A DNA stretch of 64,000 nt from Caldithrix abyssi DSM 13497 (GTDB taxonomy: Bacteria > Electryoneota > AABM5-125-24 > Hatepunaeales > Hatepunaeaceae): contig CAMBDS010000009.1 in NCBI GenBank assembly GCA_945865405.1, positions 1 through 64,000 on the forward strand, read 5' to 3'. Position 1 is the first letter of the stretch. Each line of letters begins with the position of its first letter. The notes under the pieces were generated by a model. The model saw nothing but the letters and a program-made list of their open reading frames with translations, was not told where the DNA came from and made no database searches. The position numbers and the translations under genes were made by a program. Below are positions 31,686 to 41,488 of this stretch, piece by piece.

Positions 31686-34607
31686 CTATTTCAACAGCAC
31701 GACTTTCATCGTCTTCATTTCCACCCCCGCTTCAAGTCTGACAAAATAAATCCCGCCAGGCAAGCCCTCCGCGTTCCAGACGACGGCGTGCATCCCGACC
31801 CCGTACGACAGGCGTCCCTGCCTGTCCAGCAAATCCACAACCTCCCTACCATCGATCCCATAAACCACCAACCTCGTAAGGGCCGATTTATCGAGCCCAT
31901 AGGTAATCTTCGTCGTCGAATTGAATGGATTTGGGTAGGCTGAGAGAAGCGCTATCGAAACAGGCAACGACGGCTCTAATGACGCGATGGAGTTCGGCTC
32001 GACGACATTCATGGTAACCGGTAGGATTACCTCCCCACTCAACCCATCATGGGAGATGACAATCTCGCCCTCAAACAGCCCAAGGTCGAAACTCCACGAG
32101 CTATCCGCTGCTATCGCTCCAAAGCGTAGATTCACAACGGCTTCTTCATTCGGTTCGACCGATCCAGCGTCCGGGTCAACCGTCAACCATTCCATGTTCC
32201 CGTGAAGCTGGAAAATTTCGAGGCGATCGCCGCCTGAATTTGCCGGGATATTCTGCATAGTCATCAAAACAGGGCGGAAGAACTCATCATAGTTATTGCA
32301 TATATACGCACTGACAAATCCGGTACTGTTTTCAATGTCCGGCAACTCGAAGACGAACATTGTATCGCCAGTCTCGGTGTTCATCTTGGTTACTTTGCAT
32401 GTAGCTTCCTGACCTGACGGCATATTGACCACATAGAGGCAATATCCATCAGGGTCATCTGCCGAAAATCCAAGTCCGTAGGTCTTGAGTTCCAGGTTGT
32501 CAAGCGTTCTCCCCATTCGGTTACCAAGCCTGTCGTGTGCAGTGTAATCCGAAGTTGTACTTGCTATCCAAACAATCTGATCGACATTGTCATATGTAAG
32601 ATAGGGGGTTGGATTCGGAGAAGGATTTACCCACCTCCTGATAACTCTTCCCTCAGTTGTCAAACAATAAACTGAATCCTCGCCCACCGCCCAAATGCTC
32701 TCACCATCCCAATCCATATCTTTGTACCCATACCGCGACGACCCAACCTGCAGGAAACTATCGACCAATGCGCCATCGCGATTCAGGACATAAACCACAT
32801 TGTCTTCTATATCGGCAGCATCGTTTGCACCCGATAGGTAAAATCTTTCGCCATCGAAAGCTGCGCCTTCGATTCGCAAATCATCAGTAACATCGCTAAC
32901 TCTCAACGATTCCCGCAGACCCCCAAGCGGAAGACCGAGTACCCCCTTGTTGCGAACCTTTGCCGACCATGTCAGCGTGCCATTGCCCTCGTTGTGGAGG
33001 ATTAGCGGCACTTCCCTGAAACTACCGGAATCAACATCCGTAACAATTGAGTCGAGGTTCAGAGTCAATTCTCCAAATCCAAGCAATACTTCGAGCGCAA
33101 TCGAATCCCCTCGATGCACCATCGAATCAAACATTTGCGGTATAAAACCATTTGCTTCGAACCGCAGGCGAATGCGAGCACTGTCACCGTGAAGCACGAC
33201 CGGGTAGCTCCATCGACCGAGAGAGTCGGTCGATGCTCGAAATATAATACTATCGCTTACTCTGGCATTTTCTATCGGTTCTTCTCCTGCCAATTCGGCG
33301 ACCGTGCCATAAACCCACGCTCCGGGTACGTCAAAATAATAAGCTCCCATGTCGCTTCTCGTGCCGTCCGGGTCAGGAGTCGAGTCAGGGTCTCCCGCAT
33401 CAATGCAGGGCGACCCTACGTCAAGGCGGTAGTCGTGCTGTTCCGAATCGACAAACATCGGGTCTTCGTGTAAATTGTTTTCACCCCAAATGAACCCCTG
33501 TTCGCCGACAAACAGTCCATTTCCTCCCTCGACATCGCAGTAATCCACCACCATTTGTCTGCCCGGATTTTCAAATTCTATAATTCCTTCATTCCCAAAA
33601 ATGATCGAGTTTACAAAAGTCATCTCACAATTCTCGAAACGACCAAGCAGATCGGCATCGTTCAGATTATTGGCAATGGTAAGATTGGCAAGCGTCGCAT
33701 TACAATTGGACAATTGCAATGCACAATACCGGACTGAGACATTTTCCGTAATCGCAACATGATCTAAAACAACATCAGCTCGACCGTCGCCAGCATTCCT
33801 GCCCCGAATAGTAATTCCCCCTGTGGCACCATCTTCGTCCTCCGAAGAATTGCCTCTGATCGTAGAATTCCTGATATCAACGGATACGGCAAGAGTGGCA
33901 TACAGACCACCACCCAAAAAAGCGTCATTCCCTGAAATCTCCGAATCAGTGACAGATACCCCTCCGCCACTGATCCAAATCCCGCCACCGTCGGACGCAT
34001 TTGGAGCAGAGTTGTTAAGTATTTTGCAATTTCTTATTACTGGAAAAGCATCCATGAAAATCCCTATTCCACCACCGCCCTGTGCATTCGCACGATTATT
34101 GTCGATCAGGCATCGTTCGATCAGAGGCGCTGCGCCCCTTGTGCAATAGATTCCACCGCCGGCATTGTTGGCGAGATTGCCTGTAACATGGAGATCGAGT
34201 AGTTGTGGGCGGATTTCACCTTGACAATCTATGCCGCCTCCCCAGCCCTGAATGCCATTTGTAATGGTAAAGCCACAGAGGACACTGCCCTCGGTTTCGC
34301 GGTTGTTAAAGACGACCACAGGCCCGTTCCCGTCCGCATCTATTACCGTCGAGTCGATGTACGCGCGGTCACCTGTCGTCAGGATCAGGCTGGCAATCAC
34401 GATAGCTTTGCCACCGAAATTGATAGTTTCGAGGTAAACACCCGGAGCAACCAGCACTTCATCGCCGTTTTCGCTCGCGTTAATAGCCAGTTGAATAGTC
34501 TCTTGGTCTTCGGGTACATTTATCCGGCGCGCTTCGGCATTGCCAAAAGCGATCATCAGGCAGGTTGTCGTGGCAAGTAATGAGTTGGCAATCGATTTCG
34601 AGTTCAT
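31686..34607 (-). CDS. Parallel beta-helix / propeller protein with sorting domain
   Basis: 973 residues from the ATG at 34607 (AAGGGG 7 nt upstream). The Sec signal ends in 'FGNAEA'. Same architecture as the 5.4-8.1 kb protein: beta-helix 'INVPEDQETIQLAINASENGDEVLVAPG' (25-430), regulatory-like sandwich (about 440-540), propeller 'YKDMDWDGESIWAVGEDSVYCL' (about 590-800) and sorting domain 'YPNPFNSTTKITYG ... TMKVVLLK'. It and the next gene are the same length and align throughout, so they are a tandem duplication. The sorting-domain loop carries a different in-frame palindrome (31807-31826). It is a predicted secreted, surface-attached protein; ligand unknown. Confidence 0.85.
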   Translation of the reverse strand: MNSKSIANSLLATTTCLMIAFGNAEARRINVPEDQETIQLAINASENGDEVLVAPGVYLETINFGGKAIVIASLILTTGDRAYIDSTVIDADGNGPVVVFNNRETEGSVLCGFTITNGIQGWGGGIDCQGEIRPQLLDLHVTGNLANNAGGGIYCTRGAAPLIERCLIDNNRANAQGGGGIGIFMDAFPVIRNCKILNNSAPNASDGGGIWISGGGVSVTDSEISGNDAFLGGGLYATLAVSVDIRNSTIRGNSSEDEDGATGGITIRGRNAGDGRADVVLDHVAITENVSVRYCALQLSNCNATLANLTIANNLNDADLLGRFENCEMTFVNSIIFGNEGIIEFENPGRQMVVDYCDVEGGNGLFVGEQGFIWGENNLHEDPMFVDSEQHDYRLDVGSPCIDAGDPDSTPDPDGTRSDMGAYYFDVPGAWVYGTVAELAGEEPIENARVSDSIIFRASTDSLGRWSYPVVLHGDSARIRLRFEANGFIPQMFDSMVHRGDSIALEVLLGFGELTLNLDSIVTDVDSGSFREVPLILHNEGNGTLTWSAKVRNKGVLGLPLGGLRESLRVSDVTDDLRIEGAAFDGERFYLSGANDAADIEDNVVYVLNRDGALVDSFLQVGSSRYGYKDMDWDGESIWAVGEDSVYCLTTEGRVIRRWVNPSPNPTPYLTYDNVDQIVWIASTTSDYTAHDRLGNRMGRTLDNLELKTYGLGFSADDPDGYCLYVVNMPSGQEATCKVTKMNTETGDTMFVFELPDIENSTGFVSAYICNNYDEFFRPVLMTMQNIPANSGGDRLEIFQLHGNMEWLTVDPDAGSVEPNEEAVVNLRFGAIAADSSWSFDLGLFEGEIVISHDGLSGEVILPVTMNVVEPNSIASLEPSLPVSIALLSAYPNPFNSTTKITYGLDKSALTRLVVYGIDGREVVDLLDRQGRLSYGVGMHAVVWNAEGLPGGIYFVRLEAGVEMKTMKVVLLK
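31807..31826. repeat. Palindrome inside the sorting-domain coding region (CGTCCC class)
   Basis: GACAGGCGTCCCTGCCTGTC, read in frame on the minus strand as DRQGRLS. Seventeen bases of the same word (GGACAGGCAGGGACGCC) stand in an intergenic spacer at 49049-49065, showing that the element is not specific to this gene. Confidence 0.7.
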
Positions 34608-34640
34608 GAGCAGCCCCTTGTCGTAAAAGTGTATAGCAAC

Positions 34641-34669
34641 AATATAGAGCATTTTTTGCAGATTCAAAC
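34641..34669 (-). promoter_or_regulatory. Promoter of the 31.7-34.6 kb beta-helix gene
   Basis: TATATT (34646-34641) on the minus strand, with GTTTGA (34669-34664) 17 nt upstream; a shifted reading gives TTGAAT at 15 nt. The block is nearly identical to 37708-37736. Confidence 0.5.
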
Positions 34670-34688
34670 ATCAGCAACTTCTTGGAGG

Positions 34689-34738
34689 GCGGACTTTTAG
34701 TCCGCTCTTTTGGTGTCAGACTTAAGTCTGACACCAAA
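34689..34738. repeat. Two palindromes with ACTTAAGT-type centres
   Basis: GCGGACT-TTT-AGTCCGC (34689-34705), and a perfect 30-bp palindrome at 34709-34738 (TTTGGTGTCAGACTT plus its reverse complement). They lie between the two tandem beta-helix genes, 12 nt after a stop codon. The second has the arm word GGTGTCA also used at 43420 and 46307 with a different centre. Confidence 0.8.
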
Positions 34739-34750
34739 CCTCTTTCCTTC

Positions 34751-37672
34751 CTACTTCAACAGCACCACTTTCATCGTCTTCATTTCCGCCCCCGCTTCAA
34801 GCCTGACGAAGTAAATCCCGCCCGGCAATCCTTCCGCATTCCATAGGACGGAACTCTTTCCCCCACCGCTTGCGGGGGGGGGTAGGGGGGGGTGTCCGTC
34901 AAAAAGATCCACCACTTCCCGTCCATCGATCCCATAAACCAACAACCGCGTAGGGGCCGATTTATCGAGCCCATAGGTAATCTTCGTCATCGAATTAAAC
35001 GGATTGGGATAGGCAGAGAAAAGCTCCAACGTAACTGGTAACGATGGCTCGCCTTCTTTCACATCATCCGGATCGATCACGTTCATCGTCACCGGCAAGA
35101 TAAGTTCGCCGCCAATTCCGTCGTGAGTGATGATTATCTCACTTTCGAACAGTCCGGGGGCTAACCACCACGAGCTGTCAAGTGCGGTTGTTCTGAAAAA
35201 AAGATCAAGGGCAATCGCTTCTGTTGGATCAATCGCTCCGCTATCTGGCTCGATTGTCAGCCACTCCGACATCCCGTAAAGCTGATAGACTTCAAGGCGA
35301 TCGCCGCCTGCATTGACTGAGATATTCTGCATGGTCATCAAAACAGGGCGGAAGAACTCATCGAAGTTGTTGCAGACAAAAGCGCTTACGAATCCTGTAC
35401 TACCCTCAACATCCGTCATCTCAAAGACAAACAGTGTATCTCCAGTCATAGTATTCATCTTGGTAACATTGGTCGTGGCTTCCTGATTTACAGGCTTATT
35501 AACAATATACAGGTTGTACCCGTCTGGATCATTTGAAGAAAATCCGAGTCCATAGGTCTTGAGTTCGAGGTTATCGAGCGTCCTCTCCAATCTGTTGCCG
35601 TCACTGTCAAATGAATAGAAGTCAGTTGTTGTCCCCGCTAACCAGAGTATCTCGTCCCTGTCGTCATAGGCGAGATAAGGGGTTGGATTTTGCATTGGGT
35701 TTACCCACCTCCTGACTACCCTGCCTTCCGTCGTCATGCAATACACAGAATCTTCGCCCACCGCCCAGAGATTTTCCCCATCCCAGTCCATATCCTTGTA
35801 TCCGAAACGATTAGATCCAATTTGCGGGAAACTATCCACCAAAGCCCCGTCACGATCCAGGATGTAAACCAAATTGTCATCAACGTCACCAGGGTCATTA
35901 GCGCCGGACAGGTAAAATCGTTCGCCATCGAATACTACTCCTTCAATCCGGGCATCATCGACAATTTGACTGGCTTGCAGCGAATCGCGCAACGAACCAA
36001 ATGGAAGGCCCAAAACTCCATTGATGTTAACATTCGAAGACCACCGCAATGGGATGTTTCCTGCGTTGGTCAGGGTCAATTCGACATTCCGGAACCCTCC
36101 GGAATCGAGCCGGACATCAAGAAAATCGAACGATGCCGCAAGCGTTCCATGCATCAATCCCACGTCAAGTCTAATCGAATCTCCACGATGGACAAGAGAA
36201 TCGAACTGATGAGATAGAAAACCGTTGGCACTAAACGTCAATGATACTTCGGCGCTATCTATTGTCAGTTCAGCCTGATAACTCCAGAGGCCGCGCCTGT
36301 CTGTGATCATCACAACGCTATGTTCGTCGCTTAAAATGACGCCCTCTATTGGTACACCGGAGACGGAATCGAACACCCTCCCATAAACCCACGCTCCGGG
36401 AACCGTTTGAGATAATGCCCCCATATCAGCACGCGTTCCATCGGGATCGAGAGGCGAATTGGGGTCACCTGCATCGAAGCAGGGAGAGTCTTGAGTAATA
36501 TTATAGTCACCATTGTCAGGATCGACAAACAAGGGGTCTGAATCAATGTTGTTGTCGCCCCACTGTTGTGCGCCAGTGAACCCATCGGCACCGCCTTCTA
36601 TGTTACAATAATCAATCGATATCTCCCGTTCATCAGAATTCCCAGCTTCAACTATACCTTCATTATCAAAGAATATAGAATTAGTAATTGTCAACTCGCA
36701 ATTGCGAATTTTACCGATAATTTCATGCTCTGACCTGTTATTGGTAAAAGTGACGTTCGTGATTGATCCAAAACAATCTAAAAACCTGATCGAAAAATGT
36801 TTTGAGACATTGTCAGTTATCAAGACATGGTCAAGATTGACAAATACTCGGCGATCATTGTCCGTTCCGAAGACAGCTAAACCACTATAGTCACCATTAT
36901 CGCTGCTTGAAACGTTATGCTGGATGGAACTGTTTTGAATAGTTATCGTGTCGGCGTCCTCAGCAAAAAACCCTCCGGCAAGAAATCCGGTATTTCCGTT
37001 AATTTCTGTATTCGTTATGGACGCACTACCACCTAAAATCCAAACAGCTCCGCCATCTGAATCGTCAGGCGAAGAATTGTTAATGATTTTGCAATTTCTG
37101 ATGATCGGAAAGGAGTTTGACAATATACCGATTCCACCGCCACCCATCGCATCAGCAGTGTTGTGATCGATCAGGCATCGTTCGATGAGAGGACGGGCAT
37201 TCCGCGTGCAATATATTCCGCCGCCTGCGCTGCTGGCATGATTGTTCGTAATGTGGAGATCGAGGAGTTGCGGACGTGTTCGGTCCTGACAATCTATCCC
37301 TGCGCCAAAGCTCTGCCTCCCGTTTGTGATGGTAAATCCGCGCAGGACACTTGTTTCAGTCTCTCTACTTCTGAACACCACACAGGGGCGTTCATCTTCT
37401 CCATCGATTACAGTCGAATCGATATAGGCGCGGTTACCGGTAGTATGGATCAAGCTGGCAACGACAATCGCTTTCCCGCCAAAGTTAACCGTCTCGCGGT
37501 ATGTACCCGGTGCGACGATTACCACGTCGCCGTCACGGCTTGCAGTGATGGCTTGTTGGATTGTTTCGTGGTCTTGAGGAACGTTGATTCGGCGCGCTTC
37601 GGCATTCCCGAAGGCGATCAGCAGGCAGGTTGTTGCGGCAAGTACCGGATTGGAAAGTAATCTCGTATTCAT
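34751..37672 (-). CDS. Parallel beta-helix / propeller protein with sorting domain
   Basis: 973 residues from the ATG at 37672. Sec signal 'TTCLLIAFGNAEA'. Beta-helix ('INVPQDHETIQQAITASRDGDVVIVAPG', with repeated 'CKIINNSSP'-like coils), regulatory-like sandwich ('GRVFDSVSGVPIEGVILSDEHSV'), propeller ('YKDMDWDGENLWAVGEDSVYCM') and C-terminal sorting domain ('YPNPFNSMTKITYG ... TMKVVLLK'). It is an equal-length tandem copy of the preceding gene. In the sorting-domain loop the C-run / GCTTGC / G-run element appears as 'HPPLPPPASGGG'. It is probably surface-exposed and may bind polysaccharide or protein, but no catalytic residues are evident. Confidence 0.85.
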   Translation of the reverse strand: MNTRLLSNPVLAATTCLLIAFGNAEARRINVPQDHETIQQAITASRDGDVVIVAPGTYRETVNFGGKAIVVASLIHTTGNRAYIDSTVIDGEDERPCVVFRSRETETSVLRGFTITNGRQSFGAGIDCQDRTRPQLLDLHITNNHASSAGGGIYCTRNARPLIERCLIDHNTADAMGGGGIGILSNSFPIIRNCKIINNSSPDDSDGGAVWILGGSASITNTEINGNTGFLAGGFFAEDADTITIQNSSIQHNVSSSDNGDYSGLAVFGTDNDRRVFVNLDHVLITDNVSKHFSIRFLDCFGSITNVTFTNNRSEHEIIGKIRNCELTITNSIFFDNEGIVEAGNSDEREISIDYCNIEGGADGFTGAQQWGDNNIDSDPLFVDPDNGDYNITQDSPCFDAGDPNSPLDPDGTRADMGALSQTVPGAWVYGRVFDSVSGVPIEGVILSDEHSVVMITDRRGLWSYQAELTIDSAEVSLTFSANGFLSHQFDSLVHRGDSIRLDVGLMHGTLAASFDFLDVRLDSGGFRNVELTLTNAGNIPLRWSSNVNINGVLGLPFGSLRDSLQASQIVDDARIEGVVFDGERFYLSGANDPGDVDDNLVYILDRDGALVDSFPQIGSNRFGYKDMDWDGENLWAVGEDSVYCMTTEGRVVRRWVNPMQNPTPYLAYDDRDEILWLAGTTTDFYSFDSDGNRLERTLDNLELKTYGLGFSSNDPDGYNLYIVNKPVNQEATTNVTKMNTMTGDTLFVFEMTDVEGSTGFVSAFVCNNFDEFFRPVLMTMQNISVNAGGDRLEVYQLYGMSEWLTIEPDSGAIDPTEAIALDLFFRTTALDSSWWLAPGLFESEIIITHDGIGGELILPVTMNVIDPDDVKEGEPSLPVTLELFSAYPNPFNSMTKITYGLDKSAPTRLLVYGIDGREVVDLFDGHPPLPPPASGGGKSSVLWNAEGLPGGIYFVRLEAGAEMKTMKVVLLK
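34857..34894. repeat. Palindromic element inside the sorting-domain coding region
   Basis: CCCCCACCGCTTGCGGGGGG core with further G-runs, read as PPLPPPASGGG. Same loop position as in the genes at 5.4, 8.2 and 31.7 kb, and related to the elements at 5472 and 8348 through the GCTTGC centre. Confidence 0.7.
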
Positions 37673-37707
37673 ACAAAGCACCTTATCTTGAAATTTGTAA
37701 TAACAAC

Positions 37708-37736
37708 AATATAGAACATTTTTTGCAGATTCAAAC
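37708..37736 (-). promoter_or_regulatory. Promoter of the 34.8-37.7 kb beta-helix gene
   Basis: TATATT (37713-37708) with GTTTGA (37736-37731) 17 nt upstream on the minus strand, 35 nt before the ATG. Copy of 34641-34669. Confidence 0.5.
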
Positions 37737-37753
37737 AGTCCCGGTCACGGAGT

Positions 37754-37771
37754 GCACAAGCTTGCTTGTGC
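37754..37771. repeat. Perfect palindrome with GCTTGC core
   Basis: GCACAAGC-TT-GCTTGTGC, preceded by GGAGT as in the elements at 998 and 43355. It sits 33 nt after the pgi stop codon. Confidence 0.75.
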
Positions 37772-37804
37772 CTTTCATTTCCTCTTTCCTCTTTCTAAAT
37801 TCCC

Positions 37805-39214
37805 TCACACTTTCACCACAATCTCCTTCTTCGCGACCTCCCGATAAAAGCTCTCCATCGCCACTCTATCGTCTTCGTATCCCTCCCGTCCCATCAGTGC
37901 GTAAGTAGCCTTCTTCCCGGCTTCGACTCCGGGCTGGTCGAGCGGGTTAACGCGATAGAAGCCTCCGCCATATAGCGTTGCCGCCTCGAGCAAGTACATC
38001 AGCGCCCCAATATGCGGTGCGTCGATAGCGTCCAGCTCCAGCGACATGACGGGCTTGCCCGATGAAGCCAACGCATATGCCGTCGCCTTTCGTTCCGAGT
38101 TTAGCAGATGATCGAGCTTTGCCCCTTGCAGATAGGTCATCTCAGGCGCTTCCGAGCCGATGTCCGGCAGTGTGATGTTGGTCTGGAAGCTCTTTGCCCC
38201 CAGAAAAATGAATGCCTTGTCAGCAGGACCTTCTACGTAAAGCTGTACCTGCGAGTGTTGGTCGGTCGCGCCGATAGCCTTGACCGGCGTCGGGCCTGTG
38301 AAGATCTCCCTGCCGTCGGTCGAGTATTGCTTGCCAAGACTTTCCGCCCACAACTGCCTGAACCAGTCCGCCACTGGGTAAAGCCTGTTCGAGTAGGCAA
38401 ACATGACGTGGATCGGTTTGCCCTTGACGACCTGCGCCAGATAGAGCAACCCCGCGAACATCGCGGCAAGGTTTTCTTCCAGATCGGGGTCGAAGCATGA
38501 GTCCTTCATCGCTCGCGCCCCGGCACAGAGTGCCTTGATGTTGATCCCTGTCAGTGCCGCGGGAAGCAACCCCACTGGCGTCAACAAGCAGAACCTCCCC
38601 CCTACTCCCGAAGGAATATCGAACGTCTTGATCCCCTCTTCAGTCGCAAATTTCCGCAGTAATCCCTGCATCGGGTCAGTTGTCAGAATCAGATGCTCTT
38701 TCCAATGTCTGCCGATCCTTTTCTTCAGTAGATCGACGACGATCAGGAACTGAGCGACCGTCTCGGCAGTCCCTCCCGACTTCGAGACGACGTTGTAGAG
38801 CGACTCGTTCGGGTCGGTGACGTCAAGCACAGAGTTGATGTAGTCAGGATCGACGTTATCGGGGCAGAAGAACCGAACGCCCGGTCTTGTCTCTTCTGAC
38901 AGCAGGTTATGTTGGAGATGGTTAAGACTGGCATGAAGGGCAATTGGTCCCAAAGCCGATCCGCCGATCCCCATCAGTATGAGGTTGCGGTAATGGCTTC
39001 TGGCGGTCATCGCAAACGCATCGACCTCCTCGATCATCTCCTGATCAAACGGAAGGTCGAAGAAGGGAAGCTTCCCCGATGCGTGCTTTAACGAAAGGTC
39101 ACCTCGCGTCGATCTGAAAACGTAGCGGATCGCTTCAATATCACTGCGCGACAGCCCGCCGATATCTCCAATCGCCTCTTCTAACATAGTCCCGTAATCA
39201 AAATGGATACTCAT
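37805..39214 (-). CDS. pgi: Glucose-6-phosphate isomerase
   Basis: 469 residues, ATG at 39214. Interconverts glucose-6-phosphate and fructose-6-phosphate in the cytosol. Signatures: 'LILMGIGGSALGPIALHASL', 'NVVSKSGGTAETVAQFL', 'FDIPSGVGGRFCLLTPVGLLPAAL', 'WAESLGKQYSTDGREIFTGPTPVKAIGATDQHSQVQLY' (catalytic Glu/His region) and C-terminal 'DQPGVEAGKKATYALMG'. Length matches the short bacterial form. It starts 16 nt after the stop of the D-cysteine desulfhydrase-like gene, so the two probably share a transcript, although no functional link is obvious. Confidence 0.92.
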   Translation of the reverse strand: MSIHFDYGTMLEEAIGDIGGLSRSDIEAIRYVFRSTRGDLSLKHASGKLPFFDLPFDQEMIEEVDAFAMTARSHYRNLILMGIGGSALGPIALHASLNHLQHNLLSEETRPGVRFFCPDNVDPDYINSVLDVTDPNESLYNVVSKSGGTAETVAQFLIVVDLLKKRIGRHWKEHLILTTDPMQGLLRKFATEEGIKTFDIPSGVGGRFCLLTPVGLLPAALTGINIKALCAGARAMKDSCFDPDLEENLAAMFAGLLYLAQVVKGKPIHVMFAYSNRLYPVADWFRQLWAESLGKQYSTDGREIFTGPTPVKAIGATDQHSQVQLYVEGPADKAFIFLGAKSFQTNITLPDIGSEAPEMTYLQGAKLDHLLNSERKATAYALASSGKPVMSLELDAIDAPHIGALMYLLEAATLYGGGFYRVNPLDQPGVEAGKKATYALMGREGYEDDRVAMESFYREVAKKEIVVKV

Positions 39215-39230
39215 AACGACCTCATTTCAG

Positions 39231-40226
39231 TTATTTCCACCCAAGCGTTTTCTGCAGGCTTCCCTTAAATGGAAACAGCCCGAAAACTCCCCCTGTATGC
39301 CAGAATACCGTCAACCCATCGAACCTGCCCGCCTCAATCTCGCTCTTGATGCACCAACAAGCTTTCCCCGTATAAACAGGATCAACCAACACTCCTTCAC
39401 TTGAGGCAACCTCGACAATTGTCTCGAATACCGGCTCGTGAGCCTTTGCATAGCCCGGCCCGATATAGCCGTCAAGCACTGATATATTCGACGCTTCTGA
39501 AGGAATGCTATATCCTCTGCGGCTGTTCATCCCATCGACAATGACCGACACCCGTCGCGCTGTCTCCGCCTCGGTATAGCAAATCGCCGCCGAGACGATC
39601 TCGACGTCCCAATTCAACAACTTCACTCCGGCGTAAAGCCCGGCGTGAGTCCCTCCCGACCCGGTCGCAATGACGATCCGTTTCGGCTGAACCCCCAACA
39701 CATCGCACTGACCCTTAAGCTCGTTCAACGCATCGACATACCCTTGCGCACCGACCGGATCAGACCCCCCTTCGGAAATCAGATATGGCGTCCCTCCTCG
39801 AGCCGTCACTTCATCCGCAAGCTCTTGTAACAACTCAGGCAACCTCGCCGTATATTCCTGCTTCGACACAAACCTCACCTCCGCCCCTGCAAGCCTGTCC
39901 AGCAGCAGATTCCCGTCAAGATCGTCAGGCCTGTCTCCCCTGAGCAATAGAACGCACTTAAACCCCAGCCTCGCCGCCGCCAGCGACGTCGCCCGGCAAT
40001 GGTTCGACAGAACGCCTCCGCAAGTGATGAGAGTATCCGCACCGAAATTCTCTGCGTCAGCGATCAGGTGTTCAAGCTTACGAACCTTGTTTCCGGTCAT
40101 GCCCGACCCCGTCAGGTCGTCCCGTTTTATCCAGATATCCCCGCCCCATTTCTCAGACAGGCGCTCAAGCCGGTAAAACGGCGTTGGCGAATGCGCGAGA
40201 CTCAATGTTCGAAAAATTTTGACCAC
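39231..40226 (-). CDS. D-cysteine desulfhydrase / ACC deaminase-family PLP enzyme
   Basis: 331 residues, GTG at 40226 with GGAGG just upstream. Fold-type II PLP protein: 'IKRDDLTGSGMTGNKVRKLEHL' contains the Schiff-base Lys, 'GGVLSNHCRATSLAAARLG' binds substrate, and 'IATGSGGTHAGLYAG' is the phosphate loop. Family members cleave D-cysteine to pyruvate, H2S and ammonia, or deaminate 1-aminocyclopropane-1-carboxylate; sequence alone does not decide. It diverges from pdxST, the PLP-synthase genes, which is a pleasing but possibly accidental neighbourhood for a PLP enzyme. Confidence 0.85.
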   Translation of the reverse strand: MVKIFRTLSLAHSPTPFYRLERLSEKWGGDIWIKRDDLTGSGMTGNKVRKLEHLIADAENFGADTLITCGGVLSNHCRATSLAAARLGFKCVLLLRGDRPDDLDGNLLLDRLAGAEVRFVSKQEYTARLPELLQELADEVTARGGTPYLISEGGSDPVGAQGYVDALNELKGQCDVLGVQPKRIVIATGSGGTHAGLYAGVKLLNWDVEIVSAAICYTEAETARRVSVIVDGMNSRRGYSIPSEASNISVLDGYIGPGYAKAHEPVFETIVEVASSEGVLVDPVYTGKACWCIKSEIEAGRFDGLTVFWHTGGVFGLFPFKGSLQKTLGWK

Positions 40227-40575
40227 TACCTCCAGAATAGAAAAGAATATAAACGACGATATTTGTCGCGGTGTATAAAGTGAAGCAAATGTAGCAAAGA
40301 ACTGTGTGGTGGGTCCTTCAGACCCACAGAATAATATACTTCTTCACCTCAACCTTAGGCAACCGAGAATCGCTCGCCACTTGACATCTACCATAACCAT
40401 TCCATATATTAATACGAACTGCTTCCCCTAATTTCCTCACTTTGACGCCAAAACTGTGACAGATTCGTCCGACCTCCACCAAAGTCCTGCTTTTATGCAA
40501 CTGAAAGACACCAGACTTCGTTAAATTATAGTTAATGCACCAGCAGTTAATAGAAATTACCACGGAGTCAGATAT
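40227..40575. other. Divergent spacer between the PLP enzyme gene and pdxS
   Basis: No gene. It holds the hairpin GTGGGTC-CTTCA-GACCCAC (40309-40327), related to the ACTTAAGT-class modules. A ribosome site GGAG is at 40564-40567 before pdxS. A TATATT box occurs on the minus strand at 40251-40246 before the divergent gene, but its -35 is unclear. Confidence 0.55.
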
Positions 40576-41487
40576 ATGAAAGAGAGACCTCTTCCCGCAC
40601 CCATTGCCGGAAAAGACGGCTTCCTTCTGAAAGTCGGTCTCGCCGAAATGCTCAAAGGCGGGGTCATTATGGATGTCACCACCGCCGATCAGGCACGTAT
40701 CGCCGAAGACGCTGGCGCATGCGCTGTCATGGCGCTCGAGCGGGTTCCTTCCGATATTAGAAAAGAGGGTGGCGTTGCCCGTATGGCAGCCATCAAGGTT
40801 ATCGAAGAAATCATGAAGGTTGTCACCATCCCCGTCATGGCGAAGGTACGCATTGGTCATTCCGTTGAAGCCGACGTCTTGCAGGCACTTGGAGTTGACT
40901 ACATCGATGAGTCTGAGGTTCTGACCCCTGCCGATGAAGCCAACCACGTCTGGAAGCATGGCTATCGCGTCCCGTTTGTCTGCGGAGCAACCTGCATTGA
41001 TGAAGCCCTCCGCCGCATCGGCGAAGGTGCCGCTATGATCCGCACAAAGGGAGAAGCTGGCACCGGCAATGTCGTAGAAGCCGTCCGTCATATGCGCAAG
41101 GTCACAGGCGATATCCGAAGATTGACTACATTGAGAGAGGAAGAGTTGATGGCCGAAGCCAAACGGCTCGGCGCTCCTTTCGATCTCGTCAAGCAGGTCG
41201 CTATGACAGGTAAGCTTCCTGTTCCGAACTTCGCCGCAGGCGGTATCGCCACTCCGGCTGACGCGGCGCTGATGATGAAACTCGGCGCAGAAGCTGTTTT
41301 TGTCGGTTCCGGTATCTTCAAGTCCGAAGATCCTTCTAACCGCGCTCACGCTATCGTTCGTGCCACGACACATTTCGACGACCCGGATGAAGTCCTTGCC
41401 GCCAGCCGTGACCTCGGTGAGGCTATGCGTGGCCTCGAAATCAGCCAAATCCCTGAGGGCGAACTACTGCAAGCACGGGGGTGGTAG
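40576..41487 (+). CDS. pdxS: Pyridoxal 5'-phosphate synthase, synthase subunit
   Basis: 303 residues, ATG at 40576, GGAG 8 nt upstream. PdxS builds PLP from ribose 5-phosphate, glyceraldehyde 3-phosphate and ammonia delivered by PdxT. Signatures include '[41 protein letters not shown]', 'KARIGH'-type '[19 protein letters not shown]' with the substrate-binding Lys, '[13 protein letters not shown]', '[16 protein letters not shown]' and '[20 protein letters not shown]'. Length is normal. pdxT follows 1 nt after the stop, so the two are made together. Confidence 0.95.
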   Translation: MKERPLPAPIAGKDGFLLKVGLAEMLKGGVIMDVTTADQARIAEDAGACAVMALERVPSDIRKEGGVARMAAIKVIEEIMKVVTIPVMAKVRIGHSVEADVLQALGVDYIDESEVLTPADEANHVWKHGYRVPFVCGATCIDEALRRIGEGAAMIRTKGEAGTGNVVEAVRHMRKVTGDIRRLTTLREEELMAEAKRLGAPFDLVKQVAMTGKLPVPNFAAGGIATPADAALMMKLGAEAVFVGSGIFKSEDPSNRAHAIVRATTHFDDPDEVLAASRDLGEAMRGLEISQIPEGELLQARGW

Positions 41488-41488
41488 C

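Noticed and set aside
40318-41448. 376-codon minus-strand frame opposite pdxS
   Set aside because: Antisense shadow of an unambiguous pdxS gene.
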